Part shown: positions 51,903 through 61,096 of the stretch, piece after piece
Layout of the letters: the number at the start of each line of letters is the position of its first letter
Position numbering within the stretch: the first letter of the stretch is position 1
NCBI GenBank assembly: GCA_035515235.1
Contig: DATJBS010000033.1
Span: 1 to 64,000 of the forward strand
Source: JAMLHH01 sp035515235
GTDB lineage: Bacteria > Bacteroidota > Bacteroidia > Chitinophagales > JADIYW01
Length of the DNA stretch: 64,000 nucleotides
Reading direction: 5' to 3'
The notes under the pieces: model-generated
What the model was told of the DNA's origin: nothing
The model's input: the letters and a program-made list of their open reading frames with translations, nothing else
The model's database searches: none
Made by a program: the position numbers and the translations under genes

Positions 51903-52337
51903 ATGGCTATAAACTTTCATTATGTTGACCTTCCTAAATTCAATTGGAAAGTCAATTCTATTAAAAAGTGGATGCATGCAATTGCATCTGAAGAAAATTT
52001 CAAAATCAACGACTTAAGCTATGTTTTCTGTAAAGATGAGTATTTATTAGAAATGAATATCCAACATCTCAATCACGATACTTTTACAGACATCATTACT
52101 TTTGATTTATCTAATGATTCTCATCTGCCGATTATAGAAGCAGAAATTTATATCAGCGTAGATCGTGTTCATGAGAATGCGGCCAATTTTGACAAAACAA
52201 TTCCTAATGAGCTTTCGAGAGTACTCGCTCACGGCATTTTACACCTTTGTGGCTATAAAGACAAAACTTCATCTGAAGAAAAAATCATGAGAGCAAAAGA
52301 AGATTATTACCTACAATCTAGTCCTTTTGTAAAATAA
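51903..52337 (+). CDS. ybeY: Endoribonuclease YbeY (rRNA maturation)
   Basis: 144 residues. The zinc signature is His110-Gly-Ile-Leu-His114-Leu-Cys-Gly-Tyr, with the following residues KDKT instead of the usual D-H, so the third His ligand is absent at its normal place. The HDTFTDIITFDL motif is typical. I recall that Bacteroidota YbeY proteins often carry GYKDKT here, so it is probably functional. The role is 16S rRNA 3' processing and ribosome quality control. Confidence 0.87.
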   Translation: MAINFHYVDLPKFNWKVNSIKKWMHAIASEENFKINDLSYVFCKDEYLLEMNIQHLNHDTFTDIITFDLSNDSHLPIIEAEIYISVDRVHENAANFDKTIPNELSRVLAHGILHLCGYKDKTSSEEKIMRAKEDYYLQSSPFVK

Positions 52338-52467
52338 CTTTGCTTAATCTATACATAGTCAAAACAAAAAGAAAATTTAACTGACCCACTCTTCTGTAAG
52401 CTTGGTATATTCAGTATTTTGTGTGGATAATGACACATCCATTATTTCAATCTCACTATAATTCGAT

Positions 52468-55400
52468 ATGATTTATTTCTTTGAGTCTGACACTTCGAGC
52501 ATCATTGCAGTACAAGTGAACAGTGCGCTTAATTCAGAAGACGTTTCAAAACTAAATTGGCTGTTTGGCAACTCTACTTTAATTGATTCAAAAACAATTG
52601 AAGAAGAATTTATAGGTCCTAGATCCGCCATGATTACTCCTTGGAGCACGAATGCTGTAGAGATTACACAAAACATGGGCATTGAAGGAATTTTGAGAAT
52701 TGAAGAATTTCAAAAAGCAGAAAATGTTCAACATTTCGATCCTATGCTATCTCAAAGATATGATAGCATCCATCAAGATATATTCACTATCGATATTGAG
52801 GCAGAACCTATTTTTGAAATTGATGATATCGCTCAGTACAATCAATCAGAAGGTCTTGCTTTGAATGATGAAGAGGTTCAATATCTCCAAAACTTATCTA
52901 ACAAATTAGGTAGAAAATTAACAGATTCTGAAGTTTTTGGATTCTCACAAGTCAACTCAGAGCATTGTCGTCATAAAATTTTCAACGGAACATTTATCAT
53001 CGATGGTATAGAGCAAGAGTCTACGCTTTTCAGAATGATTAGAAAGACTTCTAATGAACATCCAAATACAATTGTTTCAGCTTATAAAGACAACGTAGCC
53101 TTTGTAGAAGGTCCAAAAGTAGAGCAGTTTGCTCCGATAAGTCCAGAAAAACCAAGTAATTATCAAGTGACAGATTTCAAATCTGTTATTTCTATCAAAG
53201 CAGAAACTCATAATTTTCCCACTACTGTAGAACCTTTTAATGGTGCAGCTACTGGTGCAGGAGGAGAAATCAGAGATAGATTAGCTGGTGGTCAAGGTTC
53301 GCTTCCATTAGCGGGAACAGCAGTATATATGACTTCTTATCCAAGACTAGAAGCTAATAGATCTTGGGAACAATCATTTGAAGCAAGAAAATGGCTCTAC
53401 CAAAACCCAAAAGATATTTTAATTAAAGCATCGAATGGAGCTTCAGATTTTGGAAATAAATTCGGACAACCTTTAATTACTGGTTCTATTTTAACTTTCG
53501 AACATTTAGAAAATCAAAGAGCTTTAGGTTTCGACAAAGTGATTATGCTTGCGGGTGGCGTAGGATATGGCAAAAAAGAACAAGCACAAAAGAAAGTTCC
53601 TCAAAAAGGAGATAAAATAGTCGTTTTAGGTGGAGATAATTACCGAATAGGAATGGGCGGCGCTGCTGTATCTTCAGCAGATACTGGTTCGATGGGCAGC
53701 TCAATAGAACTCAATGCTATTCAAAGATCTAATCCTGAAATGCAAAAAAGAGCGGCTAATGCGATTAGAGGCATGGTGGAAAGTGATATCAATGAAATCG
53801 TTTCTATCCACGATCATGGAGCTGGAGGACATTTGAATTGTCTTTCAGAATTAGTGGAAGAAACAGGAGGACATATTGATTTAGATAAATTACCTGTTGG
53901 AGATCCTACACTTTCTGCTAAAGAAATTATCGGTAACGAATCTCAAGAGAGAATGGGTTTAGTGATTGCAGAAAAGCATTTAGATCGACTTCAAAAAATC
54001 GCAGATAGAGAACGTGCTCCGATGTTTGTCGTAGGTGAAATAACTGAAGATCATAAATTTGTAATCGAGTCTTCTACTACAGGTGAAAAACCTATGAATT
54101 TTGAATTGGAGGATATGTTTGGCAGCTCTCCAAAAACCATCATGGATGATCAGACGATTGTTAGAGATTATAAATCACTTACTTATTCTAAAGAAAATTT
54201 TGAAAAATATCTAGAAGCTGTCTTACAATTAGAAGCAGTGGCTTGTAAAGATTGGTTGACCAATAAAGTAGACAGATGTGTAGGTGGTCGTGTAGCCAAA
54301 CAACAATGTGCAGGTAGTTTACAACTTCCACTGAATAACTGTGGCGTGATGGCCATCGATTATCAAGGAAAAGAAGGTGTGGCGACTTCTATCGGTCATG
54401 CACCAATTGTATCTCTTATTGATGAAAGCGCAGGCAGTAGAATGGCGATTGCTGAATCTTTAACGAATATCATTTGGGCGCCTTTAGAAGATCAACTAAA
54501 AAGTGTTTCACTTTCTGCTAACTGGATGTGGCCTTGTAGAGACCAAGGAGAAGATGCAAGATTATACCGTGCTGTAGAAGCATGTGCAGATTATGCTATT
54601 CAATTAGGTATCAATATCCCAACTGGAAAAGATTCTTTATCCATGAAGCAAAAGTATGCGGATAGAGATGTGATTTCCCCGGGTACAGTCATTATTTCAG
54701 CAGCTGGACATTGTAATGATGTACGTAAAGTAGTGGAACCGGTACTTCAACAAAACAAAAACTCTATTTATTATATCCATTTATCAAAAGATGCGTATCA
54801 TTTAGGGGGTTCTTCTTTTGCACAAATGCTGAATACCATAGGTACAAGTGTTCCTGATGTCATTGGAGCTGAGCAATTTAAAACAATTTTCAATACGCTT
54901 CAGACTTTAATATTAGAAGATAAAATAGACGCAGGTCATGATATAGGTAGTGGTGGTTTGATCACGACATTATTAGAAATGTGTTTTGCTGAAAATAATT
55001 TAGGAGCAAAAATTGATTTAACTTCTTTAGGAGAAAAAGACAGTATTCAATTATTATTCTCAGAAAATATAGGAATCGTATTTCAAGCAGACAGTGCTGT
55101 AGAAAATGATTTGTCAGCAGCAGGAATTCAATTTCACAAAATTGGAGATGTATTGCCAAAAGGTATTTTGCAAATTCAAAATCATGAGGATGCATTTGAA
55201 TTAGAAATCTCTAAATGGAGAGATATCTGGTACAGAAGTTCTTACCTTTTGGATATAGAACAATCAGGAGAAATAAAAGCTAAAGAGCGTTTTGATAATT
55301 ACAAAACCAATCCTCTTAACTTCAATTTTCCTGAGCATTTTACTGGGAAATTACCTGCAAAAGATTCGAAAAGACCACAAGCTGCTATCATCCGTGAAAA

Positions 55401-56118
55401 AGGTAGTAACTCAGAAAGAGAAATGGCTTATGCCTTATATCTCGCTGGTTTTGATGTAAGAGATGTTCACATGACGGACTTGGTTTCAGGTCGTGAAAAC
55501 TTGCAAGATGTACAGTTTTTAGGAGCTGTAGGAGGATTCTCTAACTCAGACGTATTAGGATCTGCTAAAGGTTGGGCTGGAGCTTTCAAATACAATGCAC
55601 TTGCTAAAAAATCTCTTGCAGATTTCTTCGCTAGACCAGATACCTTGTCCATCGGAATTTGTAATGGCTGTCAGCTATTTGTAGAGTTAGGATTGATTTA
55701 TCCAAATCATTCTGACCAACCAAAAATGTTGCACAATGACAGCAGAAAACACGAATCTATTTTCACTTCTGTAGAGGTTCAGAAAAATGATACAGTCATG
55801 TTCTCTACTTTAGCTGGATCTACATTAGGAGTTTGGAATTCTAACGGAGAAGGAAAATTCAACTTACCATTATCAGAAGACAATTATAAAATCGTAGGTA
55901 AATATGGTTATAATACTTATCCATCTAATCCTAACGGTTCAGATTATAATACAGGAATGCTGAGTGATGAATCAGGCAGACACGTTGTCACTATGCCACA
56001 TATCGAAAGATCGATCTTCCAATGGCAATGGGCACATTATCCTACAGGACGAAAAGACGAAGTCAGTCCATGGTTAGAAGCATTTGTAAATGCAAAGAAA
56101 TGGTTAGACAATAAATAA
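52468..56118 (+). CDS. purL: Phosphoribosylformylglycinamidine synthase (large, single-chain)
   Basis: 1216 residues: N-terminal PurS-like domain, linker (SEVFGFSQVNSEHCRHKIFNG), two AIRS-type halves with KAETHNFPTTVEPFNGAATG and IHDHGAGGHLNCLSELVEE, and a C-terminal glutaminase with the nucleophile Cys in IGICNGCQLFVELG (about residue 1070). It makes FGAM from FGAR, ATP and glutamine. The gene is intact. Its last about 85 bases and terminator are repeated at 56466-56590. Confidence 0.96.
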   Translation: MIYFFESDTSSIIAVQVNSALNSEDVSKLNWLFGNSTLIDSKTIEEEFIGPRSAMITPWSTNAVEITQNMGIEGILRIEEFQKAENVQHFDPMLSQRYDSIHQDIFTIDIEAEPIFEIDDIAQYNQSEGLALNDEEVQYLQNLSNKLGRKLTDSEVFGFSQVNSEHCRHKIFNGTFIIDGIEQESTLFRMIRKTSNEHPNTIVSAYKDNVAFVEGPKVEQFAPISPEKPSNYQVTDFKSVISIKAETHNFPTTVEPFNGAATGAGGEIRDRLAGGQGSLPLAGTAVYMTSYPRLEANRSWEQSFEARKWLYQNPKDILIKASNGASDFGNKFGQPLITGSILTFEHLENQRALGFDKVIMLAGGVGYGKKEQAQKKVPQKGDKIVVLGGDNYRIGMGGAAVSSADTGSMGSSIELNAIQRSNPEMQKRAANAIRGMVESDINEIVSIHDHGAGGHLNCLSELVEETGGHIDLDKLPVGDPTLSAKEIIGNESQERMGLVIAEKHLDRLQKIADRERAPMFVVGEITEDHKFVIESSTTGEKPMNFELEDMFGSSPKTIMDDQTIVRDYKSLTYSKENFEKYLEAVLQLEAVACKDWLTNKVDRCVGGRVAKQQCAGSLQLPLNNCGVMAIDYQGKEGVATSIGHAPIVSLIDESAGSRMAIAESLTNIIWAPLEDQLKSVSLSANWMWPCRDQGEDARLYRAVEACADYAIQLGINIPTGKDSLSMKQKYADRDVISPGTVIISAAGHCNDVRKVVEPVLQQNKNSIYYIHLSKDAYHLGGSSFAQMLNTIGTSVPDVIGAEQFKTIFNTLQTLILEDKIDAGHDIGSGGLITTLLEMCFAENNLGAKIDLTSLGEKDSIQLLFSENIGIVFQADSAVENDLSAAGIQFHKIGDVLPKGILQIQNHEDAFELEISKWRDIWYRSSYLLDIEQSGEIKAKERFDNYKTNPLNFNFPEHFTGKLPAKDSKRPQAAIIREKGSNSEREMAYALYLAGFDVRDVHMTDLVSGRENLQDVQFLGAVGGFSNSDVLGSAKGWAGAFKYNALAKKSLADFFARPDTLSIGICNGCQLFVELGLIYPNHSDQPKMLHNDSRKHESIFTSVEVQKNDTVMFSTLAGSTLGVWNSNGEGKFNLPLSEDNYKIVGKYGYNTYPSNPNGSDYNTGMLSDESGRHVVTMPHIERSIFQWQWAHYPTGRKDEVSPWLEAFVNAKKWLDNK

Positions 56119-56126
56119 AACACAAA

Positions 56127-56157
56127 AGCCGGATTGATCAACAGTCCGGCTCTTTTA
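56127..56157 (+). terminator. purL terminator (copy A)
   Basis: AGCCGGA (56127-56133) pairs with TCCGGCT (56145-56151), then CTTTTATTT. The related copy at 56557-56590 follows the duplicated purL tail. Confidence 0.8.
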
Positions 56158-56173
56158 TTTAATTTCAGAAATC

Positions 56174-56284
56174 TTACTTTTCTACTATCGGCAATGCAGA
56201 AAAGCTATTAGTTAACAATGTATCTGAAAATCTTTTAAGATTCAAGTTCATCAGATACGTGCAAGTTTCTTCTACCTTTCGTCC
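56174..56284 (-). pseudogene. 3'-end remnant of a third lipoprotein paralogue
   Basis: Read leftward, 56284 to 56174 encodes about 36 residues ending LMNLNLKRFSDTLL, then NSFSALPIVEK and TAA. This lines up with the last residues of the lipoprotein at 56609-57391 (KFNKLKLKNSSSPKLENTL, then SGLLIVEK). The frame dissolves into the GTCATCC-type repeat at 56285. I infer the stump of an extra copy of the lipoprotein gene, cut off by the repeat. Confidence 0.6.
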
Positions 56285-56455
56285 AATGTCGTTAAGTTAA
56301 GCACAGTTGTCATCCTGAAAGTAGCGTTAGCGGAATGAAGGATCTCTAAATTCTAATGCTTTTGATACTTCTAGAGCCTCAGTGTCAGAGATTCTTCACT
56401 TCGACGCTGCTCAGTGACCACCTTCGTCAGAATGACAAGTTTGTTGTAATATCCT
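56285..56455. repeat. MITE-like element, inverted relative of 34120-34312
   Basis: The core 56308-56437 is bounded by TGTCAT and ATGACA. Its reverse complement reads GTCATTCTGACGAAGGTGGT and CACTGAGCAGCGTCGAAGTG, then GATCCTTCATTCCG and CGCTACTTTCAGGATGAC, matching 34156-34287 nearly base for base at both ends. The middles differ (a CACTGAGGCTCTAGAAG-type insert here). AATGTCGTTAAGTTA (56285-56299) corresponds to the other element's outer repeat. No coding frame. Confidence 0.7.
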
Positions 56456-56465
56456 ATGAACTAAT

Positions 56466-56550
56466 CACATTATCCTGCAGGACGAAAAGACGAAGTCAGT
56501 CCATGGTAGAAGCATTTGTAAATGCTAAGAAATGGTTAGACAATAAATAA
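56466..56550 (+). pseudogene. purL: Duplicated purL 3' tail with frameshift
   Basis: 56466-56550 repeats 56033-56118 (last about 28 codons of purL) with a few substitutions and a 1-base deletion in CATGGTAGAAG (original CATGGTTAGAAG). This shifts the frame so only the last dozen codons, ending KKWLDNK, are in register with the stop. There is no start codon or promoter for it. The terminator that follows is duplicated too. Confidence 0.85.
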
Positions 56551-56556
56551 AACACA

Positions 56557-56590
56557 AAAGCCGAATCAATTGAATGATTCGGCTTTTTTA
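56557..56590. terminator. Terminator (copy B), shared by convergent sides
   Basis: A 10-bp stem (AGCCGAATCA at 56559-56568 with TGATTCGGCT at 56575-56584) and six T residues. It is a stronger version of the purL terminator. It lies 20 bases from the leftward lipoprotein stop, so it may also act for that gene. Confidence 0.75.
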
Positions 56591-56608
56591 TTATTGTTTT
56601 CAGACATC

Positions 56609-57391
56609 TTACTTTTCCACTATTAGCAATCCTGATAAAGTATTCTCTAATTTTGGACTAGATGAATTCTTAAGTTTCAATTTATTGAATTTGACTACAA
56701 TTTTACCATTTACTTCTTCTGTATAAATTTTGTTTCCAATCTCACCAACGCTATTCCAATAAAAATCATTAATAATAAAATTAGATACTTGTGCTTCATT
56801 TTCTTTTAACTCAAAAGTAGAAGCCACTACATCATAAGTTTTTGACGCTTGAAGACCTCCACCAAACTGTATAACACCCATATCAGCAGTATTATCTTGA
56901 TTATTAAAAATTAGTGCATTCATAGAATCTACATATCCTACAACTACATTTTTCGCTTTATAATTTTCTCCAAATGTAAAAAATGGAGTGTAGTCTTGAA
57001 GTGTTGTAAAAGTTAATTCGTTTCCGTACACCAAAAAATCATTATAGATAGCGTATGATCTGATATAATATGTTTGATTCGGTAATAGGCTATCTAAAGT
57101 CAATTTAAAAACTCGCTCTTCATTATTATATGAACCAATAGCGTCTTTAGCTATTATTCTATTATCTAAAACAGAAGGACTTTTTTTTCGGCTCCAACAA
57201 AATCCAGCTTCAAATATATCAGCTTTCCCGCCTACTTGAATTTTTCCTTCTACTTGAATAGAACTAGAAGTGATATCAGTAACGCTATTTGTATATACTT
57301 GTAAAGACTTAAATTGATCATCTTTTTTACAAGAATGAAATAGAACTAAGGGAACCAATAATATTCCAATAAATTGATAAATATTTTTCAT
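56609..57391 (-). CDS. Lipoprotein with FN3-like domain (paralogue A)
   Basis: 260 residues. Lipobox with Cys21 (LVLFHSCKKD), so an outer-membrane or periplasmic lipoprotein. Residues about 35-130 form a fibronectin-III-like domain with GFCWSRKKSPSVLDN and QTYYIRSYAIYND. The C-terminal half is a second beta domain shared with the next gene. It is a paralogue of 57425-58252, and a third, broken copy lies at 56174-56284. No known function. Confidence 0.72.
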   Translation of the reverse strand: MKNIYQFIGILLVPLVLFHSCKKDDQFKSLQVYTNSVTDITSSSIQVEGKIQVGGKADIFEAGFCWSRKKSPSVLDNRIIAKDAIGSYNNEERVFKLTLDSLLPNQTYYIRSYAIYNDFLVYGNELTFTTLQDYTPFFTFGENYKAKNVVVGYVDSMNALIFNNQDNTADMGVIQFGGGLQASKTYDVVASTFELKENEAQVSNFIINDFYWNSVGEIGNKIYTEEVNGKIVVKFNKLKLKNSSSPKLENTLSGLLIVEK

Positions 57392-57424
57392 TGTTTTGAT
57401 TATATTATATAATAATCTTTTTTT

Positions 57425-58252
57425 TTAAAACTCTACATAAAATGAAGCTGAAGAGTAAGCTAATGCACCATCTTTTACATTCTTCATTTGCACATCTTTA
57501 AACTCTACTTTCACTTTTCCATTTTCCAAATAGGTTTTTACTTTAGAGTTTCCAAAATTCACACTATTCCAAATAGCTGTATTATTTTCATCTCCATCAT
57601 TATAAATGACTTGAATATGAGCTTGAAGTGTTAACAATGAATCAGGCGCATTTATTACACTATACTCATATGGAGCTTGTAATCCACCACTAAATTTTAT
57701 AGCTCCAACACTCTTACCATTGCTAAATACAACAGCTTCATCATCTTCCGCATTAATTATTAATAAACTGTCGGCATTAATAATATCCCCTAATGTCCAA
57801 TATTGACTTTCTACGACAGCACCACCAATTGTTTTGAAAACTTCTTCCATTCCATAATATACACTGTCCTTATATTTAGCATAAGCTCTCACATAATAAG
57901 TCGTAGTTGAATCTAAGTCTGTAATATCAATATCAAAACTATTGTTAGAATTATTATAGACTTCACTTTTTCCAGACCCCAAGGCAGAGCTATTTTTAAT
58001 CGTAGGATTCGAAGACGTGCTCCAACATATACCTACTTCGTCGATATTTGCTTTCCCCTTCACTTCTATGATTGCGCCAGATTTTGCTGATTCGATAGTG
58101 ATTTTAGTAATATCTTTAGTCGTTAAAAAGATAGACACCGCAGGTTCTTCTTCTTTGGGCTTATCTTTTACATCATCTTTTTTACAAGACCAAGTAGATC
58201 CTACTACTAAAATAAAACTCAAGGCTAATAAAAGGAATCGTTGCTGTTTCAT
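57425..58252 (-). CDS. Lipoprotein with FN3-like domain (paralogue B)
   Basis: 275 residues. Lipobox with Cys23 (GSTWSCKKDD) and an acidic linker. The FN3-like domain contains GICWSTSSNPTIKNSSA and TTYYVRAYAKYKD, matching paralogue A position for position. The shared C-terminal domain has FSGGLQAPYEY versus FGGGLQASKTY. Tandem orientation with a 33-base gap suggests one transcription unit and a recent tandem duplication. No known function. Confidence 0.72.
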   Translation of the reverse strand: MKQQRFLLLALSFILVVGSTWSCKKDDVKDKPKEEEPAVSIFLTTKDITKITIESAKSGAIIEVKGKANIDEVGICWSTSSNPTIKNSSALGSGKSEVYNNSNNSFDIDITDLDSTTTYYVRAYAKYKDSVYYGMEEVFKTIGGAVVESQYWTLGDIINADSLLIINAEDDEAVVFSNGKSVGAIKFSGGLQAPYEYSVINAPDSLLTLQAHIQVIYNDGDENNTAIWNSVNFGNSKVKTYLENGKVKVEFKDVQMKNVKDGALAYSSASFYVEF

Positions 58253-58428
58253 ATAGAAAGTTGTAAAAGTTTCTTAAATATAAATATATTCAGATGATTA
58301 ACTGCACTAAAAACATCTTTAGAAATAGGATTTGAAAAAGTTTATACAATTAGCTTTATAATTGTTTGATTAATTTTAGAAAAGGATAAAGAAAAAGAGT
58401 CCTATCTTCAAAAAAACTTTCAATTCTG

Positions 58429-59235
58429 ATGAATCACTCTATACTTCAAGGCAAACGTGGAATTATTTTTGGAGCATTAGATGAGCAGTCGATAGCCTGG
58501 GAAGTGGCACTTGCTGCAAAAAAAGCTGGTGCTATATTTACCTTAACGAATGCTCCTGTTGCAATCCGAATGGGAAAAACAAAAGCTCTAGCAGAAATAT
58601 GTGAATGTGAATTAATTCCTGCAGATGCTACAAATTTAGAGGACATTAAAACTCTTTTAGAACAGAGCGCTCAAATATTAGGCGGTCAGATTGACTTTGT
58701 CTTACACGCTGTAGGCATGTCGCCTAATGTCAGAAAAAAGAAATCTTATACGGATATAGTTTATAATTATTTCGAAAAAACTTTAGATATTTCTGCTATT
58801 TCGTTTCATAAATTTCTCCAATCTGCTTGGAAGATGGATGCTCTTGCACCTCAAGCTTCTGTAATCGCGCTAAGTTATATTGCCGCTCAAAAAGCTATTC
58901 CCGGTTATGGCGATATGTCAGATGCTAAATCTACTTTAGAATCTATAGCAAGAAATTTCGGATATTATTATGGTAAAAGAAATGGTGTAAGAATCAATAC
59001 TATCAGTCAATCCCCTACTCTAACTACTGCAGGTAAGGGAATTGAAGGCTTCAATAAGTTTTATGATTATGCATCTAATTTATCTCCTTTAGGAAATGCA
59101 GACGCAAGTTCTTGTGCTGATTATTGTGTGATGATGTTTTCGGATTATACCAAAATGGTGACCATGCAAAACTTATATCACGATGGTGGATTTTCTCAAA
59201 CTGGAATGAGTGAGGATATCTTATCTACTGAATAG
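58429..59235 (+). CDS. fabI: Enoyl-[acyl-carrier-protein] reductase (NADH), FabI type
   Basis: 268 residues of the SDR fold. The FabI-type N-terminus has GIIFGALDEQSIAWEVA. Catalytic residues are Tyr150 (SY), Tyr160 (PGY) and Lys167 (DAKST), matching the FabI Tyr-x9-Tyr-x6-Lys pattern. It catalyses the last reduction of each fatty-acid elongation cycle. The 3' end overlaps the convergent gene by 11 bases. Confidence 0.94.
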   Translation: MNHSILQGKRGIIFGALDEQSIAWEVALAAKKAGAIFTLTNAPVAIRMGKTKALAEICECELIPADATNLEDIKTLLEQSAQILGGQIDFVLHAVGMSPNVRKKKSYTDIVYNYFEKTLDISAISFHKFLQSAWKMDALAPQASVIALSYIAAQKAIPGYGDMSDAKSTLESIARNFGYYYGKRNGVRINTISQSPTLTTAGKGIEGFNKFYDYASNLSPLGNADASSCADYCVMMFSDYTKMVTMQNLYHDGGFSQTGMSEDILSTE

Positions 59236-60001
59236 CATAGCCCTTCCATGAACTATCTATTGCACTATACATCCAAAAAGCACCATTAGTAAACCCAAAA
59301 TGAGTTGGAGTACTTTCTAGCTGTGGCCATGAAAGTGTATATGCCACATTGCCATCAGTATCAAAGAAATACACCAATTTACTACTCATATTGACCAATG
59401 CGTAGGGAGCTTCATCTCTTCCTGTAAATAGAAGTTGATGTATGGCTAGAGATTTTTTACTCACTGGTAAATTCAATGAAATATAATTCAAAATATCTCC
59501 TGAAATAGGTTCAATTTCTACAACAATTCCAGCGATAGGTTCAAAATAAACAAGTAAATCTTTATTGGAGTTATAAGCTGGAAAAACTGAAGTTCCCTTT
59601 TCTTCTAGTGCTTCTAATTCCAAACTAGTATCATTGTTTTCAAATTCTCCCTCATCATCTATGAAAAAAGAATAACAAGAATTATCTGAAGAGTTATAAA
59701 TTTCCAAAAAATCTAAAGTCGTATTGTACCAAATTCCTTTGGATATAAAATCGAATTCTTGGTTTCCTTTTGATTGACCTAAAGCATCAAATGTTTCAAT
59801 AAACGTTTTTCCACTATCTACAGCTGTAGTATAGTATTTAAAATTCTGGACATTCCAAGCGATACTTCTATGAGTATAATGATTGGGCAATTCTTCTTGA
59901 ATTTCTATATCTGGAGTAGAACTAAAAGAGAGGATTTCGTCTTGAGCAAATAATTGATTACAAAACAGAATACCTATTAAGATAAATGAATAGCTACGCA
60001 T
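59225..60001 (-). CDS. Secreted protein of unknown function
   Basis: 258 residues. A signal peptide (FILIGILFCNQLFAQDE, cleaved near residue 19) is followed by short beta-rich segments with repeating Asp/Gly/Asn turns (FDALGQSKGNQEFDF, FFDTDGNVAYTL). This may be an incomplete beta-propeller, but I cannot assign a family. It lies 17 bases upstream of the stop side of the alpha/beta hydrolase on the same strand, so probably cotranscribed. Confidence 0.65.
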   Translation of the reverse strand: MRSYSFILIGILFCNQLFAQDEILSFSSTPDIEIQEELPNHYTHRSIAWNVQNFKYYTTAVDSGKTFIETFDALGQSKGNQEFDFISKGIWYNTTLDFLEIYNSSDNSCYSFFIDDEGEFENNDTSLELEALEEKGTSVFPAYNSNKDLLVYFEPIAGIVVEIEPISGDILNYISLNLPVSKKSLAIHQLLFTGRDEAPYALVNMSSKLVYFFDTDGNVAYTLSWPQLESTPTHFGFTNGAFWMYSAIDSSWKGYAIQ

Positions 60002-60018
60002 TATAATAATTTAAATGA

Positions 60019-61092
60019 CTACTTATACTTGTTCATGAAAAGCTTCAAATCCTTAGCAAATTTTATTCCCTCTTCTGCCATAGGTTCGTGAGCTGAATTA
60101 GTATATTCCATATAGTACACATCTTTACTATCGGTACCTACTTTTGCAATAAAGTCATCTGCTAATGCCGTTCCTTTTGTATCTCCAGGGATTTTATGAG
60201 CAGGAAGTAATCCATCATGAGTCCCCCACATTACAAAAGAAGGAAGCTTAATTTTATACAATTCATTAGTTAAATCTAAATCTGTGTACACCGATTTTCC
60301 CTTATAGGTAATATTATGACCTACGAATAAAGGGTTACTTAAAAAAGCAGATATTTCAATTGCAGGAATATAAGATTTCAGTTTAGTTAATTTCTTATTA
60401 TATATCCCTCCATTTAATTTACCTAAATAAGTAGCATGCTCTATAAAATTGTCGGCAGTGATGGCTGTATTTGTTTTATAGAATTCTATGGCTTTTTGCC
60501 AATATCCAACATCCTTATTACGTGCAATACTTGCAGCAGCTCCGTTTAAAATCCATTGTCTTGATGCAGACAGACCTCCCGGCACATTATAAGCTCCGCA
60601 TACTATTACATATCCACTCAACTTTTGTTGTCTAGAAGGATCTTGAGTTAAGTAAAATGCTGTCAATCCTCCACCCCAACTATGTCCAAGTAAAAATATC
60701 TTTTTAGCTCCAACTACTTGTCTTGTAAATTCTACTATAGCATCTAAATCTTCAGCATATTGCTCAATAGTAATCTCACTTTTTGGTGGATTTCCTTGCG
60801 TCATACCAGAAGCTCTTTGGTCCCAATAGATGACTTTATAATCTTCTTCCATTCCACGAATACCTTCTGTAAATCTGAAGGTTTGTGAAGAACCACCTGG
60901 CCCACCATGAGTCATAATTAATGCGACATCTGAGTTTTCATTTCCTGCTACTCTAACTGGCAAAGCTATACCATCGGTTTTGACGTGGTACATTTTATCC
61001 ATCATTCCTGGTCCTGGATCTTCATATTTTGAACATGCTGGAATGATTGCAATTGCTAAAATAAAAACGAGTATATATTGTATCTTTTTCAT
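60019..61092 (-). CDS. Alpha/beta-hydrolase lipoprotein (proline-iminopeptidase-like)
   Basis: 357 residues. Lipobox with Cys20. The alpha/beta fold has oxyanion HGGPGGSSQTF (62-72), the nucleophile Ser138 in GHSWGG, an Asp in MWGTHDGLLP and the His in TNSAHEP. The HGGPGG segment is typical of proline iminopeptidases and related S33 peptidases. Substrate is unproven. It starts four bases downstream of the outer-membrane gene at 61097, within the same leftward run. Confidence 0.8.
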   Translation of the reverse strand: MKKIQYILVFILAIAIIPACSKYEDPGPGMMDKMYHVKTDGIALPVRVAGNENSDVALIMTHGGPGGSSQTFRFTEGIRGMEEDYKVIYWDQRASGMTQGNPPKSEITIEQYAEDLDAIVEFTRQVVGAKKIFLLGHSWGGGLTAFYLTQDPSRQQKLSGYVIVCGAYNVPGGLSASRQWILNGAAASIARNKDVGYWQKAIEFYKTNTAITADNFIEHATYLGKLNGGIYNKKLTKLKSYIPAIEISAFLSNPLFVGHNITYKGKSVYTDLDLTNELYKIKLPSFVMWGTHDGLLPAHKIPGDTKGTALADDFIAKVGTDSKDVYYMEYTNSAHEPMAEEGIKFAKDLKLFMNKYK

Positions 61093-61096
61093 GTGT

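Noticed and set aside
56356..56550. Small gene of 64 codons before the lipoprotein
   Set aside because: Its C-terminal codons are the shifted purL tail copy, and the rest runs through the repeat element, so it is an artefact of duplication.
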